Shown: positions 23,139-34,596 of the stretch, piece by piece
Position numbering within the stretch: position 1 is the stretch's first letter
How the letters are laid out: every line of letters starts with the position of its first letter
Source of the DNA: Ptiloglossa arizonensis
Lineage: Eukaryota > Arthropoda > Insecta > Hymenoptera > Colletidae
Direction of reading: 5' to 3'
NCBI RefSeq assembly: GCF_051014685.1
Contig: NC_135059.1
Coordinates: forward strand, 2,356,001 to 2,420,000
DNA length: 64,000 bases
Made by a program: the position numbers and the translations under genes
The notes under the pieces: model-generated
Seen by the model: only the letters and a program-made list of their open reading frames with translations
Databases searched by the model: none
What the model was told of the DNA's origin: nothing

Positions 23139-24989
23139 TGGTTCGTAATATTGTCGAGTAAATTTTCCCGGGACGGTGGATATAATTTATCGCAGCTGTA
23201 ATTCATTTCGTTCGGAGAATTTAATCGATTCCGCTTCTGGCCCTTTACCCGCGAACCCGTGGAACGATAGGAGCATCCCTATAGCAACCGTGGAATTTTC
23301 CACCTGACGACAGCCCGATGATGACCGGCGTTATTTTGTAACGAAAGAACCGTTACATCCCGCGTGGTACGGGCGCACGGAGCATTTTCTAATGTAACAC
23401 TCCCACGCACGTAGCGCGTGCATCTCGCGCGGGGTGCATTCGATTCATCATTGTCGATAGCAGACGAGCGTTTCACATCGTTTCGCTCGGAGCTTCTAAA
23501 CGCGATGATGCCGGGACGAATTCATTTTAAACGGTTCGCTCGACTACACGGCGAACGCTCGATGCTCCGATTGTCAAACGTGAAAACGAATCCATCGTGT
23601 GGTACTCTTCGAGAGAGAGTACGTGATACAAACGGAGAGACAAAGATCCAAATCGAGAAGAAATTCACATTTTTTTCGTTATTTATTAGTGATAGTAAAC
23701 GTATCGTAATAGAAGCTCCGAGATACAGAGTCGTTGTTAAAATTACAAAGGAATCTCCATAGTATAGTTTCGCTCGCCATCGAGGGTAATTCAAACCCCG
23801 AAAAATTGTGAAAGTCGTTGTTACAATTATAAAAGAATCTGTGGTGTCGTTTCGTTGATTCAAAGTCGTGTCGTCGCTTTGCTTCTGTTCTCGTTTACGT
23901 TTAAACTCGATTATAGTCAGTGATCCAAAAAGGAATTAAATACTTTCAAAAATTTGAAGTATTTCTTGAACTCTTTATTCGCTTTACATAGATAATTACA
24001 TCGAATATTCTTCTCGAATTTTCGTTCGCGAAAGACAAGATTCCCGAAGAATTGGTATTCAATATTCATTATTGAAGGTAATCATCGACGTTGATCTGAA
24101 TTTTCTTATAACAATTGAACTTGTTTCGCCTCTGGTTTTCGATGTGTCTTCGTTAAGTTAACGTTACTTAGGGAATGACCCTAGGCATTGTATCATATAT
24201 ACAATATAATATCGTTGCATTCATTGTAGTTGGCTCCCTGAGGGTCGTATTGACGATCGATAGGGGAAGTTTGGGTCGATGTAGTTTGACGATAATTAAC
24301 TTTGTGCAACGTAAAATATTTATACCTGTTTCGCCGTTTAGCAAAATAATGTAAATAAAATAAATAAAGTAAATACACTTTATGTAATACGTTAATTTGT
24401 ATTAAAATATGTACCAGAATTTGCGCGAAATCCTTACATATTTGAGTGTACATCTTACCGTAAATTGTCACGAAACTATAGACGTGTAACAGTTAACGAA
24501 ATGCAAACAATGTAAATTCGTAATTTATAGCGTGGCGATATTTCATTGTGCAGCTCTCACTTTTAATGCAAATGTTAAAATTGATCGATTCGAAGAGATA
24601 GGCCGTTAGAGAATCATGCGATCGCTCAAAGTAGAGGCTTGCGGGCTTTCGTGGCCTCAATTGCATAAGCGATGGCTCGGTAGACGAACCTCGTGTTACC
24701 CGCGTGTAACGCGAGTTACCTGTACGTATTTATTTTAATTCACGGCAACCGAGAAACATCGAAGTGGTCCTCTGTATCGCGAAATTGTTCAAATTTCCCC
24801 TGGATGGTTGTACTCTCGGACGAAGCTGTTTACAAAATTGACGAGAACTCGAAACTATCCGTGAGACGCGTTTCGAGTTGCGGAAAGACCTTGAACCTCG
24901 ACCTTAAAACGCATCGAGTATCCAATGCGATCAATTTTCCCGCTCGGTTAAGTAGCGGTTGTAACATTAGCGTTGCGCTACACCGAGGT
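23139..24989. other. Non-genic spacer
   Basis: No gene is recognised. A diverged short direct duplication (GTCGTTGTTAAAATTACAAA at about 23731 and GTCGTTGTTACAATTATAAA at about 23813) is present. 23.9-24.6 kb is AT-rich with no signals. Confidence 0.6.
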
Positions 24990-25780
24990 TAGAAACCGTG
25001 TAAACGAACCGGTGGTCGGCCCGAGGACCGAACACGCCGTGTCCTCCGTGTTGCAGTTCGTTCGAGCGATCCGCGTCGGGGAACGCGTTCCGTGCGCGAG
25101 CGTAATTTTTCTGTCGCAATATTAACGTTATTAGCGCGTTGACCCGCATAACGAACGGGCGCACGTGAACGTGGCCATTGTGCTATCGCGGCGGCGTACG
25201 TACCGACGCACAATGGCGTCGAGCACCCTAATAAGTTGGCGGCGGAACTCGCGACTGGCAGGCCACCATATTCGCGCGAGTTCTTAATTACGTGTTTCAA
25301 CACCGGTCTATAGCCGGCTGATATACGGCCGTGGCGGTCCTCCGCGTACGGTACACGGTAATATCGGTGGAAAAAATATCGTCCGAAGCGGCAGTAAAGC
25401 ACGTCGTCGGGTTCACCTGAAAATACTCGATTGCGACGATAATTATCGACCGTACGGTACAGCGACTCGACCACCGCTCGAGCGATTAAAAAATATATAT
25501 CACCGGTACGGTCCGCGTGGACGGGAGCGTCGCGTCTTCGTGTATTATTAACACGAAATCCTTTTGTCGATAACAATTATCGACGTAACGGTACTCCGGC
25601 GGCCGGGGCTAATAACAACGACTATATTGTCTTTATCATTGCGCCCGAACGTATAAAAGGCCGGTCGAACGGTAATAAACCGCGCGCCGGTATCAATCAC
25701 GGGCTGTAATTATTTTTTAATGAAGGAACGGGTATGCACGGTGCCGGTGTGTTGCCCTAACCCGCCCGGGGGATGATACA
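24990..25780. promoter_or_regulatory. CpG-rich island with a TATA-like motif (candidate regulatory region)
   Basis: A dense CpG block contains several ATTA/TAAT cores (TTCTTAATTACG at about 25281, GACGATAATTATCGACC at about 25435). TATAAAAGG lies at 25652-25660 in GC-rich context, with a TCAATC about 40 bp downstream that is only a weak initiator match. No convincing downstream reading frame begins here. The long minus-strand open frame across it starts with TTG and is attributed to the low stop-codon density. Confidence 0.3.
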
Positions 25781-26278
25781 AGGGATCGATTGTTTCGCGA
25801 TCGGTTTGCCGCGAGTGCTCACCAAAGTCCCACCCGGTTGGTAGTCGGTGCGCGGTATAATGCGTGCGATTGTTCGAATTTTACGAGGACCCGCGCAAGT
25901 TCGCCGCGTGTGTTCCAGACTTTGCTTTCGCAAACCAGTCCGGTGATTGATCGACGCGCAACTAGAATGGAGCGATCTCTTGCCCGCTGGTTCTTCGCCG
26001 GGAACTACAATGAGGCGATCTAATTTTCGCACACACCGTAAATCTTCGTTAAATAGGAATTAGCTTCGTGGCTTTGACGTGGGAGAAAATGGGGTACATC
26101 GTCGTTGGAAATTTCATTCGAAACCTTCGCCTCGGCCGTTGGGTTTCTATCACTGCTCCGAGTCGCGCGTAATTTTCGCTTCGAATCGTTCGCCGCGATC
26201 GCAGAAGAAAATTCGTCCCGCGAATCGTAACTTGTGAGAGAATCTCGATTAGGGAAGTTTCGAAGACGACTTCTCGCC
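25781..26278. other. Non-genic spacer
   Basis: No gene is recognised. Short open frames occur on both strands only. Confidence 0.6.
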
Positions 26279-26584
26279 GATTGCGATGAAATTTGACACA
26301 GCGATAGATCTATATTTACGATAAGCCTAAGTGTGATTTTAACCGTAGACGATCGGCCAATTTTGAGAAAAATGAGTATAAAAACTTGAAAAAATTTCGC
26401 ACCAGTACTCGTCGCAGTGTAGTAGCTATAATTTTTTTGTATAATATTTTATTAATAATAATTGTTTTCAGGGTTGTCCCAAATTTGTACACCTACTTTT
26501 CTCAAAATTGGTCGATCTGTTAAAATTACACTTACACTTATCGTAGATACAAATTTATTTCTCTGCCAAATTTCATCGCAATCA
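26279..26584. repeat. Large imperfect inverted repeat (possible non-autonomous DNA transposon)
   Basis: The left arm, 26279-26389, begins GATTGCGATGAAATTTG. The right arm, 26479-26584, ends CAAATTTCATCGCAATC. The arms stay alignable over about 105 bp, including ACGATAAG/CTTATCGT and CCAATTTTGAGAAAA/TTTTCTCAAAATTGG, at roughly three quarters identity by eye. The spacer is about 90 bp and AT-rich. The inner edge of the right arm reads CAGGGTTGTCCCAAATTTG, a type of sequence common at insect transposon ends. A transcript would fold into a long hairpin. Confidence 0.8.
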
Positions 26585-29500
26585 ACGCACGTTACATCCG
26601 AGACATCTATATAAGATCATTTTTCTATACTATGAAATTATCATCGTTGATACGACGTTCGATAAAATTAATTCGAGCGCACTATCGTTTTGTCCTGGAC
26701 TGTACTCGTACTCTGTATTGTCTCTTTTAAGATAATAATCGCTTATTTCTTGCACTATTTACAATTCGTATCTATTTCGCTATTTGTTTCTGTCTTGACT
26801 TACTTCTCCATTAACTTGATCCGGCTCTGTAACGTGCCATTTTTATCCCATTCCGTAGGCCTCTCTCGGTCAATTCTCTTCCCCCTTTCCTGCCAACCAT
26901 CTCCTCTCCAGCTCGCTTAGCCATCCTTCGCCTACCATCCAGTCGTTTAACAATAAGAGAGGAATTTCTATATAATTCTATAGACCGTGAGTATGATCGC
27001 GCGTACAGGGCGTTTCACGACACGTGGGACCCACTTGGATCGTGTACGTATATACGGGGGACACGAAAACAATGGAAAAAGGTTCGTATAAACATATGCC
27101 TTATCTGACCTTGTTCCCGAGTTATAGCCATTTTTGTACTCCGTTAATGCGCAGCTGTTCGCATATAAAGAAACTTCTCGAAATGGTCACCTTAATGGTT
27201 AGATCGACGCGTTGGTTACCGCGTGTCGCGTGTGTGTCACGCGTCGCGAGAGACCAATGTCACACGTGTGCAACTCGACGTATTATTCGAGAATTTTCAA
27301 TCGGGCTATTTAACGCGTTTTATTCGTAGTCGGTTGAAAGCACGCGGAATAAAATTTCTACAAATATAGCTCGGTCAGTGGCAGACGGGTTCCTTCGGTG
27401 GTAAGGAACGTGTTAACAGTTCCGATACTGACTGGTTTACCGTCGCCTAACAATCGCTTTTTAAACGAACCAGTATCCTCCAGTAGGCGTTCGTGTAATC
27501 TTCGAAATGTTTTCTTATTTGGCAGACGTCGGTTGGAGAAACGATCCGCATATAGTCATCTAGCTCGGCTGAATTACACTTGGAAGGTACATACATCAAA
27601 TACGCGTTTGCCATTTCCTGGTCCGAGCACTTACATTATTCACTATCGTTTCTAACGCGCAACAAATTAGTACTCTTATCGAGAAAACCCGTGGCGCAGA
27701 CCGGCCAACGAGATCGACGAACATCGAGAGATTATCGGGTACTGGGAACAGTTCGGTAGCATCGGTAAATAATTGCTTCGGTTTGTCGGTAGAAATTACA
27801 CCGTGGTACTAAATTAGTAATCACTCGGGAAGAAAATCGAACAGGACAATTCTGTATCCATTGTTCATCACCGAAGTGTGTTCCACGTGCCACGAAACGT
27901 CCCGTACGTACAAAAGTTGCTTCGATTTTCGTATCAAAATCGCAAAAAAATGTCCACGAAAGAAAACGTTAAACTTTTCCTATTCTTTCGCGTACAGAAT
28001 CGGTGGCAATTAAAGAGAAATCGTATCGAAGTATCCTTTCCATCGAAGTATCCTTTCCATCGAAGCTTATTAACGTCTCTGAGAACTAATTCCTAATTCG
28101 AGAAATGTCTTCGGAGTTACCCAACGAACGCGAACGTCTAACGAGTACCTAGCTATTTGTTACGCGAATATTGCCTCACATTCGCGGAAGCGAGAATTCC
28201 GACCCGCTTCTTCTTAATTACACAAGAACGATCCCAATCTGGTTCCGATCGATCGTGACCCACAGCTCTCCTCGTCTATCGACGAAGGAGGTGGAAAGTG
28301 TGGGATCGAGAATCAGCGGTATTTACTCGGTTTTATATCGGATCGCGGTGCAGGTGGATTAGAGGAATAACAGCCGCGTTCTCAGGACCCAATGCGATTA
28401 CCCCTGGTGGATATCGATTTCAGACGACTACCGGCCCGGTGTCCAAGAGACTACAGAGAGCTAGTAGTCCTTCCTTTAATAGGATTAACGGTACTTACGG
28501 TGTCACTTGTCGGCTCCCCATAAGCGAGTCCGCGGCATGTTGGGAAGATATACGATGGCTATTCGTTACGAGGGGACTGAGCGTCAAAATTAACGATTGG
28601 AAAAGTCAAGCTTAGCGCCACTTCTGTTGCAATTCCATAACTCATTGCACGGCCGCGTTCCTCGTCAAGCTTTCAACCAGAGAAACTAACGGAAATTCGA
28701 CCAGAGAACCTAACGAACGTTGACGGTTCTGAAAATTATAGGTACTCGGTAATGAAAACCGAGTTGTCGTCTGTGGAAGCGAATTACACACGGCACGTGT
28801 GCACCGATCGGAAATTTTCTGATGCAAAGATTGGAAAACATCTCGTCTCGACTATGTCTCTTCCCATTGAGCAAAGATTTAAATATCGTCTGCTCGGAGA
28901 GCTACAAAATCGGGATTGTCCGTTCGTTCGAAAACGGAGTAGATGGCGATTTGCGTCTCGAGGTGAATCGTTTCACGGGGAAAGCGAACGAGATAGACGG
29001 AAAACGAGCAAAATATCTCTATTTAATAATATAAATGGACGATCGCGCCGAATCGTTTGACTCTGCACCGAACTAGGATTATTTTCTGTTTGTTGTCGGT
29101 GAATAATAGCTCTATTTCGAACGATCGATACCGATACTGAGATTCGACGAATAAAATTCCACAAATTTACAGACGTCTATTCATCAAGATTTAGTGCTTT
29201 ATTAAATCAATTAAAACGTATCAAATATATCCGATCAACATTGGCCTACGTTCGACACTTTCGGTGTAAACTTACCTCTACGTTCGATCGAATGTTCACG
29301 AATAACAAAAGTTAATTGTACACCGAAAGGATCGATTAGACATTTCGTCTACCTCTCTACGAGTACTATAGCTCATCGAACTCGAATTGATTTGTCACAC
29401 GAGACGTGTCTTTTTCTTCGTTGTCTCAAAAGTAACTCCGTCACTTTCTCGATGACTCGATCAACGATTAATTATGTTAACCTTCCTCTCCTCGCGTAAC

Positions 29501-30461
29501 CAATGATTTTCCAACTCGTTGAGATTGTATTATACGACGTTGGTTGAAATATCGTTCGAAACCTCTAACCTTTTATCAACACGGAACAAAAGTGCGTTTT
29601 GGTAAAACGTGGTTTTGATTTTCCAGTAAAATTGTGAGAATTTCCACGAAGATCAACGAATCGAACGACACGATAACGTCTCGACGAATCACCGTGACCG
29701 TAATCATTATTCTTCTTGCACGGAATCGCTTCGTTACGTCGTTATCTGCTCGAGATAAGTGGCAGCCATTTAGCAGGAAGCGATCTTTATTATCGTCCCT
29801 GTTGGAGAGGCAGGCACGAAATTAGAGGACAGTTCGACAGGCCTGCCGGCCGACGGTACTTAATTAACGCCGTGGTAATCGGCTGCGCGGCTTAATTGAT
29901 TTACAAACGTCGTCGGCGCCGTCACGATCACGATCTCGATCTCTCGGCCGACGGGATCGTGCGCCGACAATTTGTCTTGCTCCTCTCATGATCGGGACAC
30001 CTTAACGGAGATGGTCAGGCGTCTCGTACGCGGAACAAATCCCGTGAAAACTTCGCGACACGCTTCCCCGCGAGCTCGATCACCGAATATGAATCGTCGG
30101 TCAACAACTTTGCGATGTAAACTACCCTCTAGGAGCATCAGGACACTCGATGAAAGTGAATTTATAACAGGTGATCGAAAGTCAATACGAAACTATTGTA
30201 AACTTATCGAAGGATTCGAAACGGTATACGAGAGAAAAAGTCGAAAGTTCTTGCATATAGAATTGTAATCAGAATCATTGAGTCGAGTGAAGTTTTTTGA
30301 AAATTTGTAACATTGTAATTTATATACTTTTTCTATCGAATCAGTATAAATACCGGACAAATCGGGACGACGAACCCTGTGTAATTCTGAAAATTATAGG
30401 TACTCGGTAAGTAATTCGTCAGGAGATAGCAAAGAGTCATACATATATATAAGGTGTACAG
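26585..30461. other. Non-genic spacer
   Basis: No gene is recognised. A transposon-like terminus is seen near 27007-27130. A 17-bp motif (GAAGTATCCTTTCCATC) is tandemly doubled near 28030-28065. CTTTCGGTGTA (29258) and TACACCGAAAG (29319) form an inverted repeat. A CpG/TAATTAA patch covers about 29840-29970. A 26-bp sequence is shared between 28727-28752 and 30385-30410. Confidence 0.55.
29840..29970. promoter_or_regulatory. Small CpG-rich patch with TTAATTAA and TTAATTGA cores
   Basis: ACTTAATTAACGCCG (about 29859) and GCGGCTTAATTGATT (about 29886) sit within CGTCGTCGGCGCCGTCACG-type sequence. It is non-coding. The role is inferred only from resemblance to the other islands in this window. 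Confidence 0.25.
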
Positions 30462-30698
30462 ATGAAATTCAGTTTCGAGAATCTTTCGAAGATTTTAAAT
30501 CAAACGCGACAACGCGTCGCAAGATTTGCAAGATCTTTTCTCGACAATGAATTCCAGCTCGCGGTGAAGACGTTGGAAAACTTCGAGAAACACTTCGCTG
30601 AAGATTTTGGAAGTTTTCGGAGTGAACGCGAATACGTGGACGCAACGTTCGAGGAGCAACGGTTCGCTGCAATTTGCGATCTATCCGGACCAAGGTGA
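30462..30698 (+). CDS. Unrecognised 78-codon open frame (candidate only)
   Basis: An ATG at 30462 opens MKFSFENLSKILNQTRQRVA and continues through FQLAVKTLENFEKHFAEDF to a stop at 30696-30698. The composition (Glu, Asp, Lys, Phe, Leu in a helix-like pattern) differs from the Arg/Ser-rich chance frames around it. No family or signal peptide is recognised. The last codons read GGACCAAG followed by GTGATAA, so the frame could also be an exon ending at a GT. ATATATATAAGG lies about 20 bp upstream, too near the ATG to act as a TATA box for it. The opposite strand is also open. Confidence 0.22.
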   Translation: MKFSFENLSKILNQTRQRVARFARSFLDNEFQLAVKTLENFEKHFAEDFGSFRSEREYVDATFEEQRFAAICDLSGPR

Positions 30699-31202
30699 TA
30701 AAACACCGGTAAGACCGTTTAGAATTCGAGGCGCGTGTACTTTCAAGGAAAACACTCGTGTTCGTGGCAAGGGTGGATACATTACAGCTCACTCGATCCC
30801 CGGAAATCGCATCCCGGCGATCAGAAACGTTTCAAGAGGAATCGCGCGGGTAAGTATGCGCATAAATATAGACGGTGTAACGTATAAGGAGGACCAGCTA
30901 AGTGCACTCTATCGACGCTCATTATTTTCCCGCGGGAGTGTCAGATCGCGACTAGAGCTCGATAAGCGAGCAATGCGTGTCTTATCCTTCTCTTGCTCTC
31001 GGCGTCGCGAATCGGTGTCCCGATCTTGCCGACGCACGCAGGTTGATACGTTCCTTGTTCACCAGCAACGAACGCCAACGGTCTCTGTCTCTCCCACGAT
31101 CACCTATCGGTGACGCGTAAACGGCGCCATGGTTAAGGGTCAGTTACACAAGGAGTAACGGAGTTACGCTCGACTTCCGAGCGTTCACCGACGCGTTCTC
31201 GC
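30699..31202. other. Non-genic spacer
   Basis: No gene is recognised. Overlapping open frames on the plus strand lack ATG starts and family features. Confidence 0.5.
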
Positions 31203-32320
31203 GTGGATTTCGCGATCTTCTGGAAAATCACGTTTTTGCGTGGATTTCGCGATCCTCTGGAAAATCGTATACTCGCGTGGATTTCGCGATCCTCTGGAAA
31301 ATCGCGTTTTTGCGTGGATTTCGCGATCCTCTGGAAAATCGTATACTCGCGTGGATTACGCGATCCTCTGGAAAATTGCGTTTTTCACGTGGATTTCGCG
31401 ATCTTCTGGAAAATCGCGTTCTAGTGTCAATTTCGCGATCCTCTGGAAAATCGTATACTCGCGTCAATTTCGCGATCCTCTGGAAAATCGCGTTTTTGCG
31501 TGGATTTCGCGATCCTCTGGAAAATCGTATACTCGCGTGGATTACGCGATCCTCTGGAAAATTGCGTTTTTCACGTGGATTTCGCGATCTTCTGGAAAAT
31601 CGCGTTCTAGTGTCAATTTCGCGATCCTCTGGAAAATCGCGTTTCTCGGGTGGATTTCGCGATCCTCTGGAAAATCGTATACTCGCGTGGATTTCGCGAT
31701 CTTCTGGAAAATCGCGTTTTTGCGTGAATTTCGCGATCCTCTGGAAAATCGTATACTCGCGTGGATTTCGCGATCCTCTGGAAAATCGCATTTCTCGCGT
31801 GGATTTCGCGATCCTCTGGAAAATCGCGTTTTCACGTGGATTTCGCGATCCTCTGGAAAATCGCGTTTCTCTCATGGATTTCGCGATCCTCTGGAAAATC
31901 GTGTTTTTGCGTGGATTTCGCGATCCTCTGGAAAATCGCATTCTCGCGTGGATTTCGCGATCCTCTGGAAAATCGCTTTTTTCACGTGGATTTCGCGATC
32001 CTCTGGAAAATCGTATACTCGCGTGGATTTCGCGATCCTCTGGAAAATTGTATACTCGCGTGGATTTCGCGATCACCTGGAAAATCGCGTTCTAGTGTCA
32101 ATTTCACGATCCTCTGAAAAATCGCGTTTCTCTCGTGGATTTCGCGATCCTCTGGAAAATCGCGTTTTCACGTGGATTTCGCGATCCTCTGGAAAATCGT
32201 ATACTCGCGTGGATTTCGCGATTCTCTGGAAAATCGTATACTGGCGTGGATTTCGCGATCCTCTGGAAAATCGTATACTCGCGTGGATTTCGCGATCCTC
32301 TGGAAAATCGCGTTTCTCGC
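31203..32320. repeat. 37-bp minisatellite, about 30 units, free of stop codons in the frames read on both strands
   Basis: Each unit has a 28-bp conserved part (beginning GTGGATTTCGCGATCCTCTG and ending GAAAATCG) and a 9-10 bp variable part of a few types: TATACTCGC, CGTTTTTGC, CGTTTTTCAC, CGTTTCTCGC or CGTTCTAGTGTC. Most units are 37 bp, some 38. A five-unit block is duplicated with an offset of 186 bp (compare 31351 and 31537). Because 37 is not a multiple of three, each reading frame cycles through all phases. The unit has no stop in any phase of the frames read, so long open frames of 404 codons on the plus strand and 282 on the minus strand arise. They repeat DFAILWKI, GFRDPLENR and WISRSSGKS, or RGSRNPRE and FPEDREIH. 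I regard them as by-products, not a demonstrated gene. Confidence 0.97.
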
Positions 32321-33740
32321 AAAATCGCGGCGCGAAAGTATCGTTCGCCTTTAATTTCGAAGAACGCTTTTCTCCAACATGGAAAACGTACGTTACCCGA
32401 GGATACTTCAATGAAGGAATGAAAGTATTTGACAACGTTTTACCAAAACTCTGAACCTGTAAGGTAAGTGTTTCAATTATCACCATTTGAAGCTTATCGT
32501 GTAACTTTGTTTAATTATTTTAAATGCTACATAACCTAAAAATCGTTCCAGATCGGAGCGTAACTTCGGTTAATGTCTCCTATATTTGCGAATATTTTTT
32601 TATACTTTGAATACAACAAATTGATTATCAATTGATCTAAAATGTACAACAAAGTCCCTACCGCTATTGCTCGAAAAGATGTTCCTCGAATGGAAATGAT
32701 TCTTAGATATTAGTTATAAAACTTTCTGCGATTAACAAGGTATGAATCTTTTAAGTCTCAAAAAATTTCTCATTGTAACAAATTGGAAATTCAACACAGC
32801 TTCCTCTGCTTCTCCTTTCGTCTCGTCGTTCAAAGTATCGTTGTTTAAATCAGTCGTTGTCGTATCATTTTATACGGCTCGATCTAAACGCTTTAACCAT
32901 CCCCCCTCCTCTTCTAGAGCAAACTAAGAATTCAAAGCAGCCTCGTCTTGAATTTTTCCATCGGTTGAATCGCGCGAGATTCGGTGCGATTGAGCAACAC
33001 TTGAATAAATACTCGTTGTAGATTTGCATACGACCGCCAGAGGGGATACCGGGGAAAGCAACGGGGGATGTCGGAATAAACACACGTTGCTTCGACAATA
33101 ATTAAAACGTCGCGCGGCCGAGAAACTCGAGCGTGATTAAGCCAATAGGCGTTTCCTCCGGGGCGAATGAATTTTTCCGCGGCCACGCGGTTGTGCAAAC
33201 TCGCCGCGTTCCCCGCGAATCATAAATCCGTGTCACTGTGCCCGTAATCCTCCGCTGGCGGATAAAGGAATTCCGTGTAAATAATTGCTCAGCTCGATCG
33301 GCCCGATGTCTCGATAAAACACCGAAATACCGCGTCGGATTATCGCAGCGCTCGGTTTCAGCTCGCACACCCGTTAAACAACGCCGGGCGAACCGGGCCT
33401 GGCCGTGGCAGCAAATCACAATGGTTTAGCTCACCGCTTAACAGATTGTGTCAAATTGATCTCGCGTACCTGTATACGTACGCGCGGTGCCGCGTAAGAC
33501 CGCGCACGCGAACGTAGGAGAGCCGCTCTTATTCCTATCACGTGTAAATCACGCTCGCCCCGGTAGTATCGGCTATCTGAAAACTCGATCGGCCATCGAA
33601 TAAATTGCCGTGCTCGCGGATACGGGTAATGATATCCAGCGTTATGAGGAAACCTTCCCTGTTTACACGCGGCCCTTTACCCGTCGTTTCGCCACCGAGG
33701 CGGATCGTTCCTCTGGCGACTACGCCTCTTTGAAATTCGA
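32321..33740. other. Non-genic spacer after the minisatellite
   Basis: The plus-strand frame leaving the repeat has a unique 43-residue tail (including VSFAFNFEERF and YFNEGMKVFDNVL) and stops at 32452-32454. Ten bases later comes TGTAAG then GTAAGTG (32464-32470), a strong donor-like match. 32.5-32.8 kb is AT-rich. 33.1-33.5 kb is a CpG-rich patch with ATTAAG and ATAATTGC cores. No gene is recognised. Confidence 0.55.
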
Positions 33741-33991
33741 GACGACGACGAGGATGACGACGAGGACGACGACGACGACGAGGACGACGACGACGACAAC
33801 GAGGACGACGTCGACAACAATGACGACGACGATGACGACGACAACGACGACGACGACGACGAGGACGAGGACGAGGACGACGAGGACGAGGACGAGGACG
33901 ACGAGGACGAGGACGACGAGGACGACGAGGACGACGAGGACGACGAGGACGACGACGACGACGACGAGAACGACGACGACGACGACGACGA

Positions 33992-34036
<45 letters not shown>

Positions 34037-34215
34037 CGACAACGACGACGACGACGACGACGAGGACGAGGACGACGAGGACGACGTCGACAACAATGAC
34101 GACGACGATGACGACGACAACGACGACGACGACGACGAGGACGAGGACGAGGACGACGAGGACGAGGACGACGAGGACGACGAGGACGACGAGGACGACG
34201 ACGACGACGACGAGA

Positions 34216-34246
<31 letters not shown>

Positions 34247-34280
34247 CGACAACGACGACAACGACGACGACGAGGACGAA
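33741..34280. repeat. GAC/GAG trinucleotide repeat, about 540 bp
   Basis: An imperfect run of GAC with interspersed GAG, AAC, GAT and GTC. A block containing GACGTCGACAACAATGACG occurs at about 33808 and again at about 34084, an offset of 276 bp, so the array grew in part by segmental duplication. Depending on frame it would read as acidic (Asp/Glu), Thr/Arg, or on the other strand Val/Leu, poly-Ser or Arg. The open frames here, up to about 265 codons, are explained by the repeat. Confidence 0.97.
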
Positions 34281-34596
34281 ATCGGGAGCTACCGACCCTG
34301 CATTTCCGATTTTCAATGACCGAAAGAACATCCAACGACGAACCTCGAGCAAACGACCAATCGGCGAATTTTAAATAAACTATACCTGTCCTTTGATTTA
34401 CGCGAATATTCGTTCCACGTAGATTTCATTCCCACGAATAAAAATTGCGTGAATCGCATCTGTCGGTATAGAAGAAAAAATATTGGAAATTAAAGGTAGC
34501 GAAAGTTTTAACAATACGTGTGTACGTACTTATTTCACATAACTCGACAACAAAATAAGTAAGACATTTTAAAAAATAGAATTAGGTATGTAAGTT
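34281..34596. other. AT-rich spacer
   Basis: Nothing is recognised. It separates the GAC repeat from the end of the Tigger relic. Confidence 0.6.

Noticed and set aside
24989..25576. 195-codon minus-strand open frame
   Set aside because: It starts with TTG and lies in a CpG island with scarce stops. Arg-rich composition matches the background.
25652..25692. TATAAAAGG plus a weak initiator as a core promoter
   Set aside because: The initiator match is poor, spacing is long and no plausible transcript start or reading frame follows. It is kept only as a note within the CpG island.
31203..32320. CRISPR-like array (28-bp constant part, 9-bp variable part)
   Set aside because: The variable parts are only 9-10 bp and drawn from a few recurrent types, there are no cas genes, and the context is eukaryotic. 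It is a minisatellite.
31240..32454. 404-codon plus-strand and 282-codon minus-strand open frames as a repeat-protein gene
   Set aside because: They are fully explained by a 37-bp unit without stop codons. Opposite strands and several phases are equally open, so coding cannot be inferred from length.
33538..34374. Arg-, Val-, Ser- and Thr/Arg-rich open frames of about 200-265 codons
   Set aside because: All are translations of the GAC/GAG trinucleotide repeat in different frames.
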